Below, piece after piece: positions 45,669 to 53,670 of a stretch of DNA of 64,000 bases. Source of the stretch: Actinomyces trachealis. Lineage in GTDB: Bacteria; Actinomycetota; Actinomycetes; Actinomycetales; Actinomycetaceae. Under the pieces are notes generated by a model, which worked only from the letters and a program-made list of their open reading frames with translations, was not told the origin of the DNA and did not search any database. Within the stretch, counting starts at the first letter, position 1; every line of letters starts with the position of its first letter. Position numbers and translations under genes: made by a program. The DNA is taken from NCBI RefSeq assembly GCF_015711475.1, contig NZ_CP065027.1:1550001-1614000 (forward strand), in the 5' to 3' direction.

Positions 45669-45904
45669 TCGCCACGTTCTTTGACTATTCCGTCGAACTC
45701 TCAAAAGTCAGCCAGCTGTCTGAAGTGGTCTCAATAATGGCGCAAGAATGCCCTGAGTTCACCGACGCATGCCTGCTAGACCATGAGACGCTCCGCCCCT
45801 CAGTGATTGTGGTGGTTGACGGTGTGACTATCAACCATACAGAGGACTCCTATCTCTCCGACGCAAGTTCAGTAGAGTTTCTTTTACAACTGTCAGGAGG
45901 ATGA
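45665..45904 (+). CDS. ThiS/MoaD/CysO-like sulfur carrier protein
   Basis: 79 aa with a good Shine-Dalgarno (aggag) before ATG 45665. The C-terminal half, PSVIVVVDGVTINHTEDSYL, resembles the last strands of MoaD/CysO ubiquitin-like folds, and the protein ends LLQLSGG with the terminal Gly-Gly exposed. The next gene encodes an E1-like enzyme and overlaps by ATGA. Such carriers are adenylated at the terminal Gly, become thiocarboxylates and donate sulfur. Because nothing follows GG, no C-terminal trimming would be needed. Weak primary similarity is normal for this family; the context makes the call strong. Confidence 0.82.
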   Translation: MIATFFDYSVELSKVSQLSEVVSIMAQECPEFTDACLLDHETLRPSVIVVVDGVTINHTEDSYLSDASSVEFLLQLSGG

Positions 45905-45912
45905 GTTCCATC

Positions 45913-46653
45913 ATGCCACCACAAAGCCTCGAAGTCTTTCAGCGTCAAATTATCATGCCTGACATCGGCCCTCAGGGACAATTGAGGCTCGCACGAGCTA
46001 CTGTCGGAGTTGTCGGCGCAGGTGGACTTGGCTTTCCTGTACTCAGTTATCTTGCAGCCGCAGGAGTTGGCAATATCAAGGTAATTGATTCAGACTCCGT
46101 AAATATGACGAACTTGAATCGCCAATTGTTCTACACATCAGCAGACGTAGGCGCTTACAAATCTCCAATCGCTGCCGAGCAACTATCCTCACGATTTCCT
46201 TCCACACAAGTGGTCGCATCAGTCAGTCGCATGACCGCAAAGAATGTAGGCTCACTCCTAGAAGGATGTACGATAGTTATAGACGCTGTCGACAATCTTG
46301 AGTCTCACTATGTCCTCAGCAGGTGGGCAGTAACTACGGCAACGCCTGTAGTGTTCGGTGCTGTCGAAGAACTACGGGGAGCGATCTACGTGTATGACCC
46401 CGGCTTAGACAGTGCCCCTTGCTACGAATGTGTCTTCCCGAGGCGACACAAGCCCCAGACCAACCCAATTCCTATTCTCGGAGCAACGGCAGGTATTGTC
46501 GGCTCGTGGCAAGCAGCAGAGGCCATTATGTACCTGTGCAACCATCGACACAGCCAGACGAGCCTAATTCACATAGACATCAAGCATGCTACCCTAACGC
46601 GGCGCCCATGCGCACGAAGAGCCGACTGCTTTTGCCAACAAGGACGTTCATGA
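45913..46653 (+). CDS. ThiF/MoeB-type E1-like activating enzyme
   Basis: 246 aa from ATG 45913, which lies 12 bases after AGGAGG; ATG 45901 overlaps the previous stop but abuts that site. Domain features: QRQIIMPDIGPQGQLRL, nucleotide loop VGVVGAGGLGFPV, DSDSVNMTNLNRQLFY with the adenylation Asp/Arg, and VIDAVDN. Zinc-binding pairs are CYEC and CARRADCFC. It should adenylate the terminal Gly of the adjacent carrier protein. It lacks a C-terminal rhodanese domain, so sulfur must come from another source. It overlaps the next gene by ATGA. Confidence 0.9.
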   Translation: MPPQSLEVFQRQIIMPDIGPQGQLRLARATVGVVGAGGLGFPVLSYLAAAGVGNIKVIDSDSVNMTNLNRQLFYTSADVGAYKSPIAAEQLSSRFPSTQVVASVSRMTAKNVGSLLEGCTIVIDAVDNLESHYVLSRWAVTTATPVVFGAVEELRGAIYVYDPGLDSAPCYECVFPRRHKPQTNPIPILGATAGIVGSWQAAEAIMYLCNHRHSQTSLIHIDIKHATLTRRPCARRADCFCQQGRS

Positions 46654-47693
46654 ACGCACAAACAGAACCTTACGGTCAGACCTTAGCTCCATCTGAACTG
46701 GAGGATAGCCTAGCACTTGTCTGTTACGAACGGTCACTCTATCACTTTGCCAGAAACAACGCGCTCCCACATTTTTACTGGTTCTACGCCGACCGGCACT
46801 ACCATATGCGGCACGTCCCAAACGTGAACGAAGCACTACAGTTTCACGGAGACGGTATAAGTCGTCTACTCGGACGGATTGAGACCATCGAATCCGTGCC
46901 GCACGAGAAGATGCTATCGCTGTTGCACGAACGTCTCCACTCCGGAACCCAAGCCCGTGCGATGCTGTTAACCAAACGCCCCGATGGGACGGTATACAAT
47001 ACCAGCACACTCATTGAGGAACCTATACAAGACGGCTTCCTCGTGACCAAGACTAACGAGCATAACCACAAGACTCGCATGTTTGTGTCAGGAAAGGATC
47101 TCCTGTCCCGGTTTCCCATCTCCTCCGACAACAGAGTAGCCACAATAGGATTTCTCCGTCTGGATCCCAACCTGAAACAGCAACTCTCCGAGCTTTCAGG
47201 GGCAGAGTTACTCCACTTCATTATGTGCGAGCTGTACGGATACCAGGTTGCTGGCAGCCCTGCCATTCTGATGGAAGGTCGCTCGGTAGTTCCGTCTGCG
47301 GAGGCCCTATACGACCTTGTTGATGATGTCCAAAAGGACCGAAGTGCCGTTATGGAGATTCAGTCCGACAAGGGACTTCAGCTTCGTCTAAACAAACACA
47401 TTGGTAATAAGTTACAGCCATTGTGGAGGGCCTGGAGCCACCATCTCCTCAGAGACGACGAACTCGTGTCGCTTGTGCCCGAGCACACTGTCCGTTCCAT
47501 AAAGGATGCAGAAGCTAGCTGCCAGTACAACTACGCAGAGCTCCGTAAGCGTTTCATGCTCCTATACGGGAGGCCTTCCGACACAACTTTCACCAACTAT
47601 GTCCGCGTACTCACGAGCCTAGCCGAAGCTCATCGCGACTGGGTGCGACTAGCAGATAACTGCTTGACCTCAATCATGTACGCATCGATATAA
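46650..47693 (+). CDS. Unrecognised protein of the sulfur-carrier cluster
   Basis: 347 aa from ATG 46650, overlapping the E1 stop (ATGA). I do not recognise a family. It looks soluble, with no signal peptide or membrane helix, and is rich in His and aromatic residues in its first third (HFYWFYADRHYHMRHVPN). Possible metal-binding His/Glu clusters are HYHMRH and HEKMLSLLHERLH; another notable segment is TNEHNHKTRMF. The C-terminal part is helical and charged. Its position between the activating enzyme and the carrier protein suggests a pathway-specific enzyme, perhaps the one using the thiocarboxylate. No function can be assigned from sequence. Confidence 0.7.
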   Translation: MNAQTEPYGQTLAPSELEDSLALVCYERSLYHFARNNALPHFYWFYADRHYHMRHVPNVNEALQFHGDGISRLLGRIETIESVPHEKMLSLLHERLHSGTQARAMLLTKRPDGTVYNTSTLIEEPIQDGFLVTKTNEHNHKTRMFVSGKDLLSRFPISSDNRVATIGFLRLDPNLKQQLSELSGAELLHFIMCELYGYQVAGSPAILMEGRSVVPSAEALYDLVDDVQKDRSAVMEIQSDKGLQLRLNKHIGNKLQPLWRAWSHHLLRDDELVSLVPEHTVRSIKDAEASCQYNYAELRKRFMLLYGRPSDTTFTNYVRVLTSLAEAHRDWVRLADNCLTSIMYASI

Positions 47694-47702
47694 GGACCAT
47701 CC

Positions 47703-47950
47703 ATGATTAATCTTGTTACACTGCTCCAAGGACTTCTACCTAAGGACGTCCTAGCCAACATCGCCGCTTCACCACAGGACTATTTGGATCGGCCACTTAC
47801 ACACCTTGGCTTGATAGTTTATCAACCTTCGAAATTCTAACACGCATCGAGCAGGATCTTGGCCACGAACTCGACTACGAGACTATTGATCCTGACAGTT
47901 TAACAACACTACGCGGACTGAAGAGCCTAGTTGGTTGGGACGAGGTATAA
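47703..47950 (+). pseudogene. Acyl/peptidyl carrier protein, frameshifted at the DSL site
   Basis: From ATG 47703 (aagga upstream) the frame reads MINLVTLLQGLLPKDVL to LTHLGL and then goes out of phase. Shifting -1 at 47813 gives DSLSTFEILTRIEQDLGHELDYETIDPDSLTTLRGLKSLVGWDEV and a stop at 47950. The joined 82-aa product is a textbook carrier protein, with DSL, the phosphopantetheine attachment motif, exactly at the break. One missing G (ttg-gat) explains it. The cluster also has the adenylation domain and PPTase that would use it. As given, translation stops after 45 residues, so the gene is either inactivated or the base is a sequencing error. Confidence 0.75.
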
Positions 47951-47956
47951 ATTCTT

Positions 47957-49183
47957 ATGGGCAAGGTACTCATCTTTACCGAGCCGTCCAGCATGCAGTC
48001 ACTGCGCACTGCCTGTGAGGAGCTGGGCCACGAGCCAATATTCCTCTCGGAACGTGAGGCTGCCACACACGAACCGTTGCATGTCCTTAAGACTTTTGGG
48101 GACGCAACGCAAGTCGCAGCCGAGATACGTGAACGTTTTGCCGATTCCGTCGGTATTGTCAACTGTATCGAAGGGTACGTAGAACTGACTGAGACATTAT
48201 CTCAGTTACTGAATCTACCAACTAAGAACGGCGAAGCCGCTTCAGCATTGCGCGATAAGTCCGCAATGAAGAGATATTGGATGGCAAACAACGTCGCAAC
48301 CCCACGACTTCTATTTTCAGGAACAGGAAAAGTTCCATCTATAGAGAACGATGACTTTCCGTTGGTAGTCAAACCTGTATTCGGCGCCGCTAGTGCAGGT
48401 GTAACTGTTGTAGACGATCTCGATGCACTACAGCGTGCTCGTCGTGCCGTGCTAAGGTTCAATTATACGGCACTGGCCAAAGAAGGACATGTTGATTCAG
48501 GAATCCTGGTTGAGCAGTACATCGATGGACCGGAGTACTGCGTCGACCAAGTCTGGAGCCAAGGCCGTCCTGTCGCTAGCTGCGTCCTGTCGAAAGGAAC
48601 GCCAGGCCGATCTGATCTTCTCGACCGCCTCTATATGGTTGACCCAGGAATCCCTGACGCCACACATAGTTGCCTGGTTGATACAGCCACTAGAGCAGGT
48701 ATAGCAGTAGGAGTTTCCAATGGAGCAACTCACACGGAAATCCGTATCGATTCCCGCAACGGAACGGCCTTCGTAATTGAAGCCGCTCTGAGGCCCGGTG
48801 CTGGATGCGGTCTGTACCCGACCTACGAGCGAGCGTATGGGATCCCCATGTTCACCACTCTCGTAGCAGCGTGCTGCGGATCCGACACTCCGGTTTACCC
48901 GTCCACTTCTCCTCGCGAATCGCTGCGGCACTACTGGTACAACGCACCCTACAGCGAATCTGGGATTATTCAGGAGTTAAGTATTCCAGCAGACTTTTAT
49001 AACCACCACCGAGCAGTTGACCGGGTGATCTGGCGGCGACGTGTCGGAGACTATCTCCCCCGAGAGGGAACTACTTTCGGCTATCTCGCCTGGTTCGAGG
49101 GGGTCCTATATCCAGCGGACTCCCCTGAGGCCGTTCTACAGACAGCCGCAGCTGATCTTATTGTAAAGGTCGCCCATGACTAG
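47957..49183 (+). CDS. ATP-grasp amide/peptide ligase
   Basis: 408 aa. The N-terminal pre-ATP-grasp domain starts KVLIFTEPSS; the ATP-grasp core has KSAMKRYW, FPLVVKPVFGAASAGV (the phosphate-loop region) and GILVEQYIDGPEYCVD. The metal-binding part is THTEIRIDSRNGTAFVIEAALRPGAG. It resembles the biotin-carboxylase-like L-amino-acid ligases that join an acyl phosphate to an amine. In this cluster it could form an amide or peptide bond in the product. ATG 47957 is 7 bases after the carrier-protein stop, and the gene overlaps the exporter gene by 8 bases. Confidence 0.85.
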   Translation: MGKVLIFTEPSSMQSLRTACEELGHEPIFLSEREAATHEPLHVLKTFGDATQVAAEIRERFADSVGIVNCIEGYVELTETLSQLLNLPTKNGEAASALRDKSAMKRYWMANNVATPRLLFSGTGKVPSIENDDFPLVVKPVFGAASAGVTVVDDLDALQRARRAVLRFNYTALAKEGHVDSGILVEQYIDGPEYCVDQVWSQGRPVASCVLSKGTPGRSDLLDRLYMVDPGIPDATHSCLVDTATRAGIAVGVSNGATHTEIRIDSRNGTAFVIEAALRPGAGCGLYPTYERAYGIPMFTTLVAACCGSDTPVYPSTSPRESLRHYWYNAPYSESGIIQELSIPADFYNHHRAVDRVIWRRRVGDYLPREGTTFGYLAWFEGVLYPADSPEAVLQTAAADLIVKVAHD

Positions 49184-50423
49184 TTTCGTGCTCTCTGCAT
49201 TGCGAGATCCTAGACGTGCGGTTCCAACCGGCATGCTAATCTCGAATGTCGGCAACGGCATGTACCTGCTAGCGGTAAGCGTAATTCTATATCGCTCCTC
49301 TGGCTCATCGGCAATGTTTGCTTGGCTGCTAGTTTATCAGTCTGCTGCAGTGCTTGGTATGCAGGTATTTGCATCAGTCGGTGCGGACAGGGGCCATGCA
49401 CAGAGGCTTGCTGTGCTGGCGGAATTATGTAGGGGAATACTAGTATCCCTTGGGGCACTTTTTGCGACTATGGGGCAGAGTTCAGCCCTAGCTGTGATCG
49501 GAGTTCTCTTGAGTCTCGCCCAACCATTCTTCCGAACATCGATCTTTAAGATAGGCCCACTTATCGCTGACGGCGAAGACCTTGCGCGATACAATGCAAG
49601 AACCTCAACTTTTCAACAACTTGGTCAGTTCTTGGGGGCAGGCTCAGCAGGTGTTTTAATGGGGTGCTGGCTATACCTGCCGCTGTGGATCAATGCCCTG
49701 AGTTACCTGGCTTCGGCATTCTTCACATGGGTATGCACGATTCCAGAGCAAGAGCCCTCGGTCCGATGGCGAACCTTCATCCCGCAACTATTCCACCCGA
49801 AGAAGGCCATCAGTGATTGGTGGGATGTATGCACATACTGCGTGCGCTCCCCAATCATTTTCGGAATGTCTTTTTTTGCAGCCTCTGACTTGATATTCAT
49901 CAACGTCATTAACATCGCCTACGCACCGATGCTTTCTAGGTTAGAGCTACAGGACACCTGGATCTCAGTTTGGGACGTATTTTTTGCCGTAGGAGCCATT
50001 CTTGGCGTGAACCTATTCGGCAGATTAACGGTTATTCAAAGCCGATGGAAGGTCCCAGTCGTATGCCTGTTAGTAGAGACACTCTTAGCGACATACCTGT
50101 TGACACAATCAGCCTACACGGTGGCTGGTGCAATGCTGCTCATCGGAACGGTAAACTCGATCTCGGTCTCAGCGTTTGCATTCTTCCTCCAAACACATAC
50201 CCAAAAGTCAATGATCGCCCGGATAGCAGGTGTGCGACAGTTCTGCCTTACTGCCCTTTCGGCAATGCTTGTGGGCTGGCTTTCCCACGGTGTAGATCAC
50301 AGCCAACTAAGCGGTTTTATTCGAACCGGCTCCGTGCTCACATTATCTGCATTCGGGGTAGTCGTCTTGTTTATTTTCGCTGGAAGACGCCATTCACCAT
50401 CAGTTGTGCAGGGAGGTGATTAA
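49176..50423 (+). CDS. MFS exporter of the biosynthetic cluster
   Basis: 415 aa with about twelve hydrophobic helices. Typical MFS features: GADRGHAQR between helices 2 and 3 and TSIFKIGPLIADGEDLARYNARTSTFQQLGQFLG in the middle, as in the EntS/MFS_3 group of product exporters. A Lys/Arg-rich cytoplasmic loop lies near the centre. It starts inside the ATP-grasp gene with aaagg upstream. It probably exports the product or gives self-protection. Confidence 0.85.
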   Translation: MTSFVLSALRDPRRAVPTGMLISNVGNGMYLLAVSVILYRSSGSSAMFAWLLVYQSAAVLGMQVFASVGADRGHAQRLAVLAELCRGILVSLGALFATMGQSSALAVIGVLLSLAQPFFRTSIFKIGPLIADGEDLARYNARTSTFQQLGQFLGAGSAGVLMGCWLYLPLWINALSYLASAFFTWVCTIPEQEPSVRWRTFIPQLFHPKKAISDWWDVCTYCVRSPIIFGMSFFAASDLIFINVINIAYAPMLSRLELQDTWISVWDVFFAVGAILGVNLFGRLTVIQSRWKVPVVCLLVETLLATYLLTQSAYTVAGAMLLIGTVNSISVSAFAFFLQTHTQKSMIARIAGVRQFCLTALSAMLVGWLSHGVDHSQLSGFIRTGSVLTLSAFGVVVLFIFAGRRHSPSVVQGGD

Positions 50424-50428
50424 GTAGA

Positions 50429-51910
50429 ATGAGTAATCCAGCAAATGCAGTATCGAATTGTTTGGAGCGCAACCGTTCCCGTGTCGCCATCATTGATGGT
50501 GACGTTACTCTTACCTACGGCCAGCTATTTGACTACGCACGGGATGTTGCTCGCTATATGACACGTTCTCAGTCACCTGAAGGGAGTATGACCGCTATCC
50601 TGTGCACCCGCTATTCTATGGCAGTTACGGTTCTGCTTGGCTGTGTCCTGGCAGGACACCCTTATCTTCCTCTTGCCCCAGGCACTCCTGCTGCTATGGT
50701 CCTTCGCCAAATGCGCAATGCCGGAGCCCGGTCCTTGGTAACCGATGATGACCTTCCTTTGGGGCTTGCCTCAGCTGTCTCACACTCTACCCACCCTGAA
50801 GGCACCTTGGGCTTTCATACGCTAATGCAACCTGCAGCCTCACCCAGCACGTCCAATGCTGCATCTTCCCCACAGTGGGTCTATGCCTTGTATACCTCCG
50901 GTTCATCCGGTAATCCTAAGTGCGTTCCTCACGACTGGCATGACATTTGTAGCATGGTGACATCCTACTCTGATGCTATCGGCCTACACCCGGATGACCG
51001 TGTCGCAAGTTTTGCCTCTTTTGGTCATGATGCTGCGGTAGTTGACGTGTTCTCAACCCTACTCAATGGTGCTACGCTGATACCTGCCAATTCTCGGTCA
51101 CCATTGACTCTGCTCAGAAGTGCACGCCGTATGATAACTCTGGGTGCCACTGTCTGGCATTGTGTTCCTACCGTTCTCGACCTTCTAGCTGACCACTTGC
51201 CATCCTCTAGCATGAATGATCGCAAGGTTATTCTGGGAGGCGAGCCAGTTCGATGCGCCACACTCAAACGCATATGGTCTCAGTCGCCTAAAACCCAATT
51301 CTTCAGCCTTTATGGTCAGACTGAGTGCTCGGTGATTTCTGGCTCTTGGATCGCTAGCGATACAAGCGATACTAGTACCTTAGGTCTGCCGCTTGACGGT
51401 GTGCAATGGTGTGCACGTTCAGACATTCCAGGCGCCTCACGTTTATGGGTTAGTTCTCCGGCGTCGGCAACCCATAGAATCATCGACGGTCGTTTCATCC
51501 GCATTCACGCTTCTGGCCAATGGTACGACACAGGCGACCTAGTCGAGACGAAAGGGGATTCGTTCGTCTTCGTGGGACGCAACGATCAGGTTGTCAACGT
51601 TGCGGGGTATCGCGTAGACTTGCTTGAGATTGAGAGGTATGTCAACCAGGTTCCAGGAGTACTCGACGCGGTAGTCGTCGCGCGTCCTGGTTCAGATGGT
51701 ACTACTTCTATCGGTTGCGTACTACACAGCGACCGCGACGATGTTCCAATCACTGAAATCAATTCTTTCCTAGAGCTTCACCTGCCTCGCCGCCACCTAC
51801 TGACCGACGTTCTTTGCCTAGATCACTCACTTCCTCAGACCTTAAGTGGAAAACGTGACCGTAGAGGTGCTTCCGCCTTGCTGTCCGCAAGGCCGATCGG
51901 GCATTTATGA
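50429..51910 (+). CDS. Stand-alone NRPS-type adenylation domain
   Basis: 493 aa after a strong Shine-Dalgarno (gggaggtgatta). Core motifs: A3 YTSGSSGNPKC, A4 ASFGHDAAVVDVF, A5 FFSLYGQTECS, A7 YDTGDL, A8 GRNDQVVNVAGYRVDLLEIE and A10 LPQTLSGKRDRR with the catalytic Lys. The Asp in the A4 region aligns with the residue that holds the substrate amino group, so an alpha-amino acid is likely. No carrier or condensation domain is attached; the separate carrier protein in this cluster is the expected partner. It overlaps the PPTase gene by ATGA. Confidence 0.9.
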   Translation: MSNPANAVSNCLERNRSRVAIIDGDVTLTYGQLFDYARDVARYMTRSQSPEGSMTAILCTRYSMAVTVLLGCVLAGHPYLPLAPGTPAAMVLRQMRNAGARSLVTDDDLPLGLASAVSHSTHPEGTLGFHTLMQPAASPSTSNAASSPQWVYALYTSGSSGNPKCVPHDWHDICSMVTSYSDAIGLHPDDRVASFASFGHDAAVVDVFSTLLNGATLIPANSRSPLTLLRSARRMITLGATVWHCVPTVLDLLADHLPSSSMNDRKVILGGEPVRCATLKRIWSQSPKTQFFSLYGQTECSVISGSWIASDTSDTSTLGLPLDGVQWCARSDIPGASRLWVSSPASATHRIIDGRFIRIHASGQWYDTGDLVETKGDSFVFVGRNDQVVNVAGYRVDLLEIERYVNQVPGVLDAVVVARPGSDGTTSIGCVLHSDRDDVPITEINSFLELHLPRRHLLTDVLCLDHSLPQTLSGKRDRRGASALLSARPIGHL

Positions 51911-52584
51911 CCAATCTTCGCTCTCTGATGGGCGGACTTACCGCGTATGGATCAGTTGCGAGGGAGTCTTTTTCTCCGCTCCAGTGCACCCTATTCCCAG
52001 AGGAGATCGCATATCTTAAGGATGCTTGCCCTATTCGTCGTTCAGAATTCGTGACGGTGCGCAGGTTGGTGTCCGAAGCTCTCGCAACACTAGATATGCA
52101 ACGCCCCATCATGGTTCCCTCGTCTGGCGGCGCCCCAACCTGGCCCCCTGAAATAGTCGGAAGTCTTACACACTGCCAGGGGTACGCAGGCGCTGCCATA
52201 GCTTCTCGCACTATGGTGGACACCATTGGCGTTGACGCAGAGCGTAATACCCCTGTCACGTTACCGGCTTTTAGGATAGCCACTAACGAGACAGAGCGAC
52301 GGTGTCTGGATGCAGTTATGTTCGAGGATCCAGTCATCACCAACCGATTACTCCTCAGCGCGAAGGAAAGTGCCTTCAAGGCATGGTTTCCTAGAGAGCG
52401 CGGTAAACTTCTACTGCGTGACATCAAAGTGGAACTACATTCTTGGGGCACATTCTGTGCAAGCCTGCCAATCGGCGGTAAAACCTGCTCACTACATTAC
52501 GGAAGATGGGTACGGTCAGCGGACTTATTAATCACAGCCTTTGTCGTCCCCTCCGGAGAGTGGCCAACGCACGATCAGACCTGA
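51907..52584 (+). CDS. 4'-Phosphopantetheinyl transferase (EntD/Sfp superfamily)
   Basis: 225 aa. Motifs GSLTHCQGY, IGVDAE with the Mg-binding Asp and Glu, and LLLSAKESAFKAWF (the WxxKEA-type region). It follows EntD more than Sfp in length and order. It transfers phosphopantetheine from CoA to the Ser of carrier proteins and should activate the cluster's own carrier. It is the last gene of the operon. The 65 bases after it, up to the transposase remnant, show no clear terminator. Confidence 0.9.
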   Translation: MTNLRSLMGGLTAYGSVARESFSPLQCTLFPEEIAYLKDACPIRRSEFVTVRRLVSEALATLDMQRPIMVPSSGGAPTWPPEIVGSLTHCQGYAGAAIASRTMVDTIGVDAERNTPVTLPAFRIATNETERRCLDAVMFEDPVITNRLLLSAKESAFKAWFPRERGKLLLRDIKVELHSWGTFCASLPIGGKTCSLHYGRWVRSADLLITAFVVPSGEWPTHDQT

Positions 52585-52649
52585 CTCGTGCCACTTTAGT
52601 GCCTTGGCAGACCGACGGATTTGATGATCTGGGTGGTTTGGGTGGTTAG

Positions 52650-53668
52650 CTAGGGCTGGGCTAGGAATGTGTGGCCAGGGATAGTGACCTCGACGCTTTG
52701 TAGGGGCTTGGGAGTGTGGATGACCTTTTTGATTGGCAGGCCGGTGGCGTCTTGCAGGTAGCGGGCCACGGCCAGGGCGGTTATGACCACGGTTAGGTGG
52801 GCCTCGACGGCGTCGCGGTGGTGGCCGAAGACGGGTCGGGCTCGTAGGTCGTGCTTGCTCATGCGCCAGGACGCCTCCACGCGCCACAGGCGCTTGTAGG
52901 GGCGATGACCTCGGCCGCGCCCATACGCTCGCTGGCCGTGTTGGTGACATAGCCCTTAAGACCGGCCGCAGCACGAGCGCGCTTGAGCGATGCCTCATCC
53001 AGACTCAGGTGGTCGGCGGAGCCTTTGACCAACCAGGGGCGTCTGGCAGCTTTGCGTCCGCCTATTGACCGCGCGGGCCTTGTTCTCCTGCGCGGTCAGG
53101 GTCTGGTTGTCATGAGTAAAGCGCCTAGGTGCTGTAGTGCCGGTGAGGACTGGGTGACCAGGGAGATGATGGTGCGGGTCTCAACCTTGTTGCCCTCCCA
53201 GCAACCCACCTGGAGCGGGAAACCGCTCCTGTCCACGAGCATGCCCACCCTGACCTGTGAATCCACCCGCCTTTCCTTGGAGAGGCCCACCTTCCTGAGG
53301 TCGTCCTCCTCGTCAGTCTCGAAGTACAAAGTGGTCACGCCTAGAGGATCAGGGACAGGTCACCATGCACCGTCACGTGCCGGTAGAACGCGTCCTGGAT
53401 GCCCCGCGCCACGCAGCCGACCAGAGAACGAAACAGTGTCCTCAGGCCCACTGGTTTGCTGCCCACATGGATCAACACCTGCCACAGCAACTCGCAGTAA
53501 CGCTGCCCTCCAACAGCCACCGGACCACTGCTGGCAGGACAGGCAAGGCTCTCCAGGTCCAGTACCAGCTGGCCCCCAGCAAGCCGGGCGCGGCCCACTT
53601 CCATCAGGACTGCGAGCTCTGCCTCGCTGTGGACCGAACCTAGGTACTCCAGGATCGTACGCCGCCCG
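52650..53668 (-). pseudogene. IS1634/IS4-type transposase remnant
   Basis: Pieces of one DDE transposase lie on the - strand in at least three frames: RTILEYLGSVHSEAELAVLME, then TTLYFETDEEDDLRKVGLSKERR and GMLVDRSGFPLQVGCWEGNKVETRTII. ASLKRARAAAGLKGYVTN follows, and the end is HDLRARPVFGHHRDAVEAHLTVVITALAVARYL. Order and wording fit the IS1634/IS1549 group. The N-terminus is cut at the recG stop and a section around 53000-53100 is scrambled, so it is inactive. No terminal inverted repeats were found. GC is higher than in the biosynthetic genes next to it. Confidence 0.78.
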
Positions 53669-53670
53669 CC

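Larger units (their letters stand above)
44513..53668. other. Lower-GC genomic island with biosynthetic cluster and IS remnant
   Basis: From the end of rsmD to the recG stop the sequence is clearly richer in A/T, uses A/T-ending codons freely, and holds ten co-directional biosynthetic genes followed by a decayed transposase. Codon use returns to the high-GC pattern at recG. Both edges fall in a normally conserved housekeeping neighbourhood. No flanking repeats or tRNA were seen, so the mechanism of entry is unknown. Confidence 0.75.

Noticed and set aside
47703..47950. Programmed -1 frameshifting in the carrier gene (and in the JAMM gene)
   Set aside because: Neither site shows an X XXY YYZ slippery heptamer in the right phase or an obvious downstream pseudoknot; single-base loss is simpler.
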